In this document: positions 12,427-17,774 of the stretch, piece by piece
How positions within the stretch are numbered: the stretch's first letter is position 1
How the letters are laid out: each line of letters opens with the position of its first letter
NCBI GenBank assembly: GCA_002421995.1
Contig: DISP01000117.1
Span: forward strand, 1-17,774
DNA: 17,774 bases
Direction: 5' to 3'
DNA from: Bacteroidales bacterium UBA6207
GTDB lineage: Bacteria > Bacteroidota > Bacteroidia > Bacteroidales > F082
Notes under the pieces: model-generated
What the model was told of the DNA's origin: nothing
The model's database searches: none
Seen by the model: the letters and a program-made list of their open reading frames with translations, nothing else
Position numbers and translations under genes: made by a program

Positions 12427-15400
12427 TTACATCACCACCAATTTTCGCATATATTGTCTGTTGTCTTTGACAATGCTGACCATATAGACTCCTTTTGGCA
12501 AATGACTTAGGTTGATTCTGCAGGACTGTCCATCCTCGAAACAGCTATCAAAACGACCCGAATACACGCCTGCAGCCCGACCATCAAAGATGCTCACTTC
12601 AATAGTGCCCGGCTCCCCGTTGTGTTTGATTACAAACTCCCCTGTTGTGGGGTTTGGTACAAGAACAAAGTCAGTGGTTTTGTCATTCTCATCCAAGCCA
12701 ATATAGCAGTCGTTTCGGATTGTAAGCTCAACACTCCCGCTCACCGAGCATTCCTGAACCACTGCAATCACGGTGATGGTGCGTGTAGTTCCTGCAAAAT
12801 AGGCATTGCCTTTTATTGTTGCTGTCTGAGTAATATCGCTTGTTGACCAGAAATACTGCTCATAGCCCGGGCCGGCATCAAAAGTTACTTGTTCATGCGG
12901 ACAAATAGCAACAGCCTCGCCGAGATTGATGGTATCAGGCACTACCACTACCACAGTTGAAAGTGTGTCGTAGCCGGTGCAGCCAAAGCTGTTTACAAAG
13001 CTATACATGATCTGGTGCTGCCCGCCACCGGCAAGGGCCGGATAAAACTTGCCGCCAACCAATCCGCTGCCACCGCTGAAAATTCCGCCAACCGGCGTAC
13101 CTGTCAATACAACAGGATCGGCATTGCTGCAATACCTGGGATCGAGGCCGCTAAGACTTACCTCAGGAGCAGGTATCATATTTAATGTGAAGGTTGCCTG
13201 TGCCGTACATCCATATTGATTGATACCTGTGACACTATAAACAGTTGTTTGCAAAGGCGCTACAGTAATAAGCTGACTTGTTTGTCCGGTTGACCACACA
13301 TAAGCATCAGCACCGGTGGCCGAGAGGACAACCGGGGTGCCACCGCACACATTCTGCTGCGATGCCTGAATGGTGACGGTCGGCTTAGGCTCAACAGTAA
13401 CTGTAACACTGTCAATACTAAAGCAGCCAAGATTACTATCACTGAAAACTGTGGCATAATACGTTTTGCTTTCATCTGCAATAATATCAAAGCTGTATCC
13501 TCCTCCGATAATACCTGTTTCATCGCTCCAGATGCAGAAACTCCCGCCTGTAGCCGATAGTGTAATGTCTGCTCCTGCACATAGGGTGGTATCGTTCGAG
13601 ATGGTCATCTCGGGCAAGGCTTCAACGGCGATGTAAAGACTGTCAGAAACAGCACAGCCCAGCGTACTCACCATTTTGGCATGGAACCAACGGCTTTGAT
13701 TGAAGGTGGTTTCATGATAAAGAACAGTCTGTGTGCCCATTGGCTCTGTAAGTACTTTGTCCCAGACAACATAATCAATTACGGTTTCTCCAACATTAGC
13801 AGCAGCAAATGTAACTGCTGTTCCTTCGCATACATTTGGCGAACCTTGTGAGATAGAGAGCAACATAGCGGGATTGGGATGCACCAACACCTCAGCTGAG
13901 TCGCGTGAAACACAGTTGGCAGCACTTACAGCCTCGGCCCAAAAATCATTCACCCCCACATTTTCCGGAACAAGTGTTCGTGTGGGGTTGGTATAGCCAT
14001 CCCACCAGGCAAAGGCCACAGCATCAACGAGGCTGGCGGTGAGGGTGACAGCTTGCCCGGTACAAACCTCAGGTAGCGATGTTGAGATGGTCACTTTTGG
14101 GCTCACAAGTGGCGAAATATTAATGGTATCACTTGCAACGCACCCATTCACCGTATTCATGTCAAGCCTTACCTCGGCAAGCTCTCCCACAACAAACTCA
14201 AAGCTTGGTGTATTGACGCCGGTGGGTTGGCCGTTGTAGTACCAGGCATAGGTATATCCTGTACCAGCAGGTCCGTTCAAGCTTACTGTTTCTCCTTTGC
14301 ATACCTCCATATCATTACCTAAGGTAATATGAGGTGTGTCATTAACTATGATTTCAACACTGGAAGTTGTGGAGCAATTGTACTGATTAAAGACCTGTAG
14401 GCTTACGGTAACACTGCTCTGTGCAATAAACTCAATTTCGGTTTCTGTTGAAACAAGCTCACCGTTGATGGTCCATTCATAGGTATATCCTTCAATGGAA
14501 GGTGTTTGCAAAAGCATTGTCCCGCCTTCGCAGATATTTGTTCCAACAGGGGTAAGAATGATTGCCTGTGGCAGGCTGTGTACATAAATATAAGCCGTGT
14601 CATACGAGATGCATCCAATGCTGTTGATGCCCTGCGCCCAATAAACGTAGGTGATATCCGCAGTGGTTGGAACGATGGTTCTGCTTGTGAGATTGCCGGC
14701 AAGTCCGTCCCACCAGGCAAAAGAAACCACATTCGCCGGATTGATAGTGAGTGTGAACGAGTCGCCGAAGCAAACATCCAGACTATCTGGATTGAGTACA
14801 ATTCCGGGTTCATTGTGCATGAAAACGGTGAGCGAATCAGCGCCAAAACATCCGTTTGCGTCGGTCACTTCGAGTTTCACGAGCGACTCTTCCATCACCG
14901 GGAAGATCAGCCTGTCGTTGTTTCCGCCCGTCGGCATTCCGTTGACATACCATTGATAACTATAACCATCCACAGCAGGACCAACAACAGTGGCATTGCT
15001 TCCCTGACAGAAGGTATTGGTGACTCCAGCGATGGAAATATCAATTTCAGGGTGGTTATTTACTGTCACGAAAGCCGTATCCCGACGTGTACAACCCAGC
15101 GCGTTGATGGCTTCGGCCCAGTAGGCAAAGGTTGAGTCGCCGGTTTGTGGTGTGAAGCTGCGGGTAGCAGCGTTAGTGCCCAAACCATCCCACCAAATAA
15201 ATGAAGTACCATTGGTTGTGAGCGAAAGCACTGCAGTTTCGCCAAGACAGAACTCGCTTGTTTGAGGGTTGAGCTGAATCTGAGGTGAGGCGAGCGGTGT
15301 GATAGAAACTTCATCGGTATTGGTGCAGCCGTTAGCCGAAGTCACAACAAGGCGCAGGTTAAACGCATTTTGAACAGTGACGCTGTAAACCGAATCGTCA

Positions 15401-17774
15401 GACACCAGTGTATTGTTCAAATACCAGCCGAAAGTGTTCCCCACGGCAAGAGGCGCACTGAACAGGACAGTGTATCCTTCGCAAACCTGCCTGTCGGGGC
15501 CAAGGTTTGGCTGAGGTGTGGGCAAAACCTCAATGGTAATCTCTTTTGATCCGGAACAACCGGAGGGGCTGGTGACAACAAGGGTCACCAGGACAGTTTG
15601 CGTGGCCTCAAACACATAAGTGGAAGTGTTATTCACCAGTTCTCCGGCTACATACCAGGCAAACTCATCCTCTTCCTGACCTGTTCCTGTGAGTGTTACA
15701 TCTGTTCCGGCACACACAAGCGTACCGTTGGAAGAAATGATATTCACCAGGGGTGGATTATTCACTGTCACAACGGTGGTATCGCGTGAGATACAGCCAA
15801 AACTATTTGTTCCTTCGGCCCAGTAGCGATAGACCCCTGCTGTTGTTGCCTCAAAAGTTCTTTGCTTCAGATTACCCGCCAGCCCGTCGAACCATGCATA
15901 TGCACTGATGTTTTGATCGTTGATGGTGAGGGTAAAGCTTTCGCCGGTGCACACTTCAAGGCTGTCGGGATTGAGAACAATGCCCGGCAGGTTGCGCGAA
16001 AGCACAGTGATCTGATTACTGTTGACACAGCCATTGGCATCCGTGATTCTGAGTTTTACTGCAACGTCTTTTGTAACAATAAAACTATACTGGTAGTTGT
16101 CAGTACCCTGAGCCACACCATCAACAAACCATTGGTAGTGATGCCCTGCTTTTTGTGGTCCACTCACAGTGGCTGTTGCCATATAACACACTGTGTTTGA
16201 ACCTCCTGAAACAGTCAGCGGAACTTCGGGCAACGGATTGATTCTAACGAGGACGCTGTCGCGCGAGCGGCAACCCAATCCATTGATGGCTTCGGCCCAG
16301 AGGGCGATGGTGGTGTCGTTTTCGACCGGCACATAAAAACGCTGTGTCAGGCCTGTAAAGCCATCCCACCATACATAGGAAGAAGCGTTTTGGGTGCTTA
16401 ACTGCAATGCAAGGGTGTCGCCATGGCAAATGGCAGCATTGTCAGCTGTCACATTAATCACCGGAACTTCAAGCGGAGTCACTGTGATTTGGTCTGCCAT
16501 GGTGCAGTTACCAACCTTGGCTTCGAGACGAATTGTGACCGGCTGTGTGACAACAAAACTGTATGCAAATGTATTGTTGGCAATCTGGTTGCCGTTTACA
16601 AACCACTTATAGGTGTAATTGTCGTTTTCGGGCCCTTGTAGGTCAAGGACATAATTCTTACAAACCATTCTGTTGCCACCCAAATCAACCTGGGGAGCTT
16701 CTTCAACCTGGATGGTTATTTCATCTGTTTCGATGCAACCATTAAGGTTTTTAACCTGTAAAGTGATTGTTTTGGTCAGCATCCCATTGAAAACATAAGT
16801 TGCCCCGCTGCCCACCGAATCACCTTCTATCATCCACATATACTGATGATTGGCAAGTGTGGTTGTGCTGAGTGTGACACTTTGTCCCTGGCAGATCGTT
16901 GTAAGCGCGGGAGTATTAATGTGAGCAACCGGCAAAGCATGAACTACCACAAAGGCAGTGTCAAAAGAAACGCAGGAAGTAACGTTATGCACACCGCTGG
17001 CACTAAAAGCGAAAGTTCCGGTGCTCGCAGGTATAAAACTTCGGCTGGGGATGTTTCCACCCAGGCCGTCCTGCCAAACAAAGCTGCTTATATTTTGCTG
17101 GTTGATGGTGAGTTGGACAGCTTCACCCAAGCAAATTTCATTTTTATCCTGATGCAAAATAATCCCGGGAAGGTCAATCACTAATAAGTCAAGAGGCAAA
17201 GACTCGGCCGTGCATCCTTTGGCATCCGTCACACGGAGGCTCACCCTTGCATCGTCAAGCATAGGGAAGCTGAACTGTGCATTATTGGTGCCGGCGGCAC
17301 CCCCGTTCAGGTACCATTGATACTGATGTCCGGCCATAACCGGTCCGTTTACAACTGCGGTTGAATTGATGCATACACTGTTGTTTCCACCCGGTGTACT
17401 GATGTTCACAACCGGCAAGGGGTTCACCTTTACTTCCACACTGTCGCGCGCGGTACAACCCAGCCCGTTGGCAGCCTGGGCCCAGAAAACATAGGTTGAA
17501 TCGCCGATACCCGGAACAAAAATTCTTGGATTGATGCCTGTGATGTTGTCCCACCAGACCGTACCTGATGCTCCGCTGGTGGTCAAACTCAGGATGATAT
17601 TCTCACCAACACAAAGCTCACTGTCATTGGCCGCCAGATTGATAACCGGAACTGCCTTTGACAGGATATTCAATTGATCGCTGCTGGTACAACCTTCGGG
17701 CGATGTCACTTCGAGCCGCAATAAGGTAGTTCCTGCTGTCACCTTATAGTTTATTTCGCGGGTGGTGGCCATTG
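12427..17774 (-). CDS. Giant T9SS-secreted Ig/PKD-like repeat protein, N-terminus outside the window
   Basis: The visible part is 1,781 residues and the frame runs off the right edge. The ATG at 17772 falls inside a repeat module and is not the true start. The protein consists of 21 complete modules of 72-86 aa plus a partial one at the edge, each ending near a proline. Each module has one Cys near residue 12 (xxC.G) and a second 46-58 residues later (usually GC), probably a disulfide or core pair, with a conserved aromatic core (WWDG or YQW). They resemble the Ig-like/PKD-like repeats of large Bacteroidetes adhesins and gliding or biofilm proteins. Modules 1-15 form three copies of an ordered five-module block; module 16 begins a fourth, and modules 17-21 are divergent. 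Residues ~1693-1781 are a T9SS type A sorting domain, so the protein is exported and anchored or released at the cell surface. No catalytic domain is visible. Adhesion or matrix function is inferred. Confidence 0.93.
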   Translation of the reverse strand, partial: MATTREINYKVTAGTTLLRLEVTSPEGCTSSDQLNILSKAVPVINLAANDSELCVGENIILSLTTSGASGTVWWDNITGINPRIFVPGIGDSTYVFWAQAANGLGCTARDSVEVKVNPLPVVNISTPGGNNSVCINSTAVVNGPVMAGHQYQWYLNGGAAGTNNAQFSFPMLDDARVSLRVTDAKGCTAESLPLDLLVIDLPGIILHQDKNEICLGEAVQLTINQQNISSFVWQDGLGGNIPSRSFIPASTGTFAFSASGVHNVTSCVSFDTAFVVVHALPVAHINTPALTTICQGQSVTLSTTTLANHQYMWMIEGDSVGSGATYVFNGMLTKTITLQVKNLNGCIETDEITIQVEEAPQVDLGGNRMVCKNYVLDLQGPENDNYTYKWFVNGNQIANNTFAYSFVVTQPVTIRLEAKVGNCTMADQITVTPLEVPVINVTADNAAICHGDTLALQLSTQNASSYVWWDGFTGLTQRFYVPVENDTTIALWAEAINGLGCRSRDSVLVRINPLPEVPLTVSGGSNTVCYMATATVSGPQKAGHHYQWFVDGVAQGTDNYQYSFIVTKDVAVKLRITDANGCVNSNQITVLSRNLPGIVLNPDSLEVCTGESFTLTINDQNISAYAWFDGLAGNLKQRTFEATTAGVYRYWAEGTNSFGCISRDTTVVTVNNPPLVNIISSNGTLVCAGTDVTLTGTGQEEDEFAWYVAGELVNNTSTYVFEATQTVLVTLVVTSPSGCSGSKEITIEVLPTPQPNLGPDRQVCEGYTVLFSAPLAVGNTFGWYLNNTLVSDDSVYSVTVQNAFNLRLVVTSANGCTNTDEVSITPLASPQIQLNPQTSEFCLGETAVLSLTTNGTSFIWWDGLGTNAATRSFTPQTGDSTFAYWAEAINALGCTRRDTAFVTVNNHPEIDISIAGVTNTFCQGSNATVVGPAVDGYSYQWYVNGMPTGGNNDRLIFPVMEESLVKLEVTDANGCFGADSLTVFMHNEPGIVLNPDSLDVCFGDSFTLTINPANVVSFAWWDGLAGNLTSRTIVPTTADITYVYWAQGINSIGCISYDTAYIYVHSLPQAIILTPVGTNICEGGTMLLQTPSIEGYTYEWTINGELVSTETEIEFIAQSSVTVSLQVFNQYNCSTTSSVEIIVNDTPHITLGNDMEVCKGETVSLNGPAGTGYTYAWYYNGQPTGVNTPSFEFVVGELAEVRLDMNTVNGCVASDTINISPLVSPKVTISTSLPEVCTGQAVTLTASLVDAVAFAWWDGYTNPTRTLVPENVGVNDFWAEAVSAANCVSRDSAEVLVHPNPAMLLSISQGSPNVCEGTAVTFAAANVGETVIDYVVWDKVLTEPMGTQTVLYHETTFNQSRWFHAKMVSTLGCAVSDSLYIAVEALPEMTISNDTTLCAGADITLSATGGSFCIWSDETGIIGGGYSFDIIADESKTYYATVFSDSNLGCFSIDSVTVTVEPKPTVTIQASQQNVCGGTPVVLSATGADAYVWSTGQTSQLITVAPLQTTVYSVTGINQYGCTAQATFTLNMIPAPEVSLSGLDPRYCSNADPVVLTGTPVGGIFSGGSGLVGGKFYPALAGGGQHQIMYSFVNSFGCTGYDTLSTVVVVVPDTINLGEAVAICPHEQVTFDAGPGYEQYFWSTSDITQTATIKGNAYFAGTTRTITVIAVVQECSVSGSVELTIRNDCYIGLDENDKTTDFVLVPNPTTGEFVIKHNGEPGTIEVSIFDGRAAGVYSGRFDSCFEDGQSCRINLSHLPKGVYMVSIVKDNRQYMRKLVVM
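12430..12696 (-). other. T9SS type A C-terminal sorting domain
   Basis: The last 89 residues contain LVPNPTTGEFVI, a central VSIFDGRAAGVY strand, INLSHLPKGVYMVSI and the terminal RKLVVM, the three blocks of the Por secretion (type A) sorting signal. It directs outer-membrane translocation by the type IX system and is normally cleaved on the cell surface. Two cysteines (in DSC and QSC) sit in the middle of this domain, 8 residues apart, which is not part of the consensus I know. Confidence 0.9.
13870..14097 (-). repeat. Start of a fourth super-repeat: lone A-type module
   Basis: This 76-residue module keeps the A-type pattern (AWWDG, FWAEA, NCVSRDSAE) and follows directly after an E-type module, so it is the first unit of a fourth block that stops there. 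The five modules that follow (12697-13869) do not continue the A-B-C-D-E order; they are more divergent Ig/PKD-like units. Confidence 0.75.
14098..15282 (-). repeat. Five-module super-repeat, copy 3 (A-B-C-D-E)
   Basis: Codes for 395 residues. Module A has IWWDGLG and YWAEAINALGC..RDT; B has GP.VDGYSYQWYVNG and VTDANGC; C starts GIVLNPDSLDVC and has WWDGLAGNL; D has TPVGTNICEGG and GELVST; E has LGNDMEVCKGE and NISPL..P. The order matches the two blocks upstream. Confidence 0.8.
15283..16461 (-). repeat. Five-module super-repeat, copy 2 (A-B-C-D-E)
   Basis: Codes for 393 residues. A has VWWDGFTG and LWAEAINGLGC.SRDS; B has SGPQKAGHHYQWFVDG and ITDANGC; C starts GIVLNPDSLEVC and has WFDGLAGNL; D has GTLVCAGTDV and GELVNN; E has LGPDRQVCEGY and SITPL..P. 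It is contiguous with copies 1 and 3 without linkers. Confidence 0.8.
16462..17646 (-). repeat. Five-module super-repeat, copy 1 (A-B-C-D-E)
   Basis: Codes for 395 residues. A has VWWDNITG and FWAQAANGLGC..RDS; B has NGPVMAGHQYQWYLNG and VTDAKGC; C starts GIILHQDKNEIC and has WQDGLGGNI; D has TPALTTICQGQ; E has LGGNRMVCKNY and VTPLEVP. The 42 residues before it, at the window edge, look like the end of another E-type or D-type module, so further blocks may lie outside. Confidence 0.78.

Noticed and set aside
14506..15135. A 209-aa open frame antisense to the giant repeat protein
   Set aside because: It mirrors the repetitive minus-strand gene, has no domain signature and no promoter; the minus-strand frame is open for more than 5 kb with clear repeats and a sorting domain.
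12697..17646. Regularly spaced similar DNA stretches that might suggest a CRISPR array or tandem satellite
   Set aside because: The units are about 230-250 bp, diverged at the DNA level, and remain in one reading frame as protein modules.

Overview
The window looks like chromosomal DNA from a member of the Bacteroidota (Bacteroidetes), probably a free-living or anaerobic Bacteroidales-like lineage. The evidence is a C-terminal type IX secretion (T9SS) sorting domain on a giant repeat protein, a two-component sensor with a 14-blade 'Reg_prop' periplasmic region and Y_Y_Y domain, an EF-G paralog of the Bacteroides FusA2 type, and promoter boxes of the Bacteroidetes form TAnnTTTG in front of five of the six genes or operons whose upstream region can be seen. 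No tRNA, rRNA, CRISPR array, insertion sequence or phage gene was seen.

Layout. (1) 5-2769, minus strand: a translationally coupled pair. The first gene encodes a bitopic membrane protein that resembles a decayed PHP-type phosphoesterase; the second encodes a GT39/PMT-type lipid-linked sugar transferase. (2) 2770-3064: divergent regulatory region with two inverted repeats and two promoter candidates. (3) 3065-4800, plus strand: an NtrC-type sigma-54 response regulator followed 2 nt later by a free Hpt phosphotransfer protein; no kinase is adjacent. (4) 4787-5386, minus: a small SAM-dependent methyltransferase whose end overlaps hpt tail to tail by 14 bp. (5) 5639-8996, plus: a LytS-type sensor kinase overlapping by 8 bp a receiver-only response regulator that lacks the usual LytTR DNA-binding domain. 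A strong bidirectional terminator follows. (6) 9063-12379, minus: an EF-G paralog whose G domain has Phe in place of the catalytic His, and a PfkB/adenosine-kinase-like sugar kinase. (7) 12427 to the right edge, minus: the last 1,781 residues of a giant secreted Ig/PKD-like repeat protein, open at its N-terminus. It is built of 21 complete modules, 15 of which form three copies of an ordered five-module super-repeat.

How the genes may work together. The two signalling loci, less than 1 kb apart, together hold one copy of every element of a split phosphorelay: kinase, lone receiver, Hpt, and receiver-AAA+-DNA-binding output. That is an inference from composition and proximity, but it is the most interesting systems-level idea here. 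The other standout items are the hierarchical repeat structure of the giant T9SS protein, the EF-G paralog predicted to be GTPase-deficient, and the PHP-like pseudoenzyme coupled to a glycosyltransferase.
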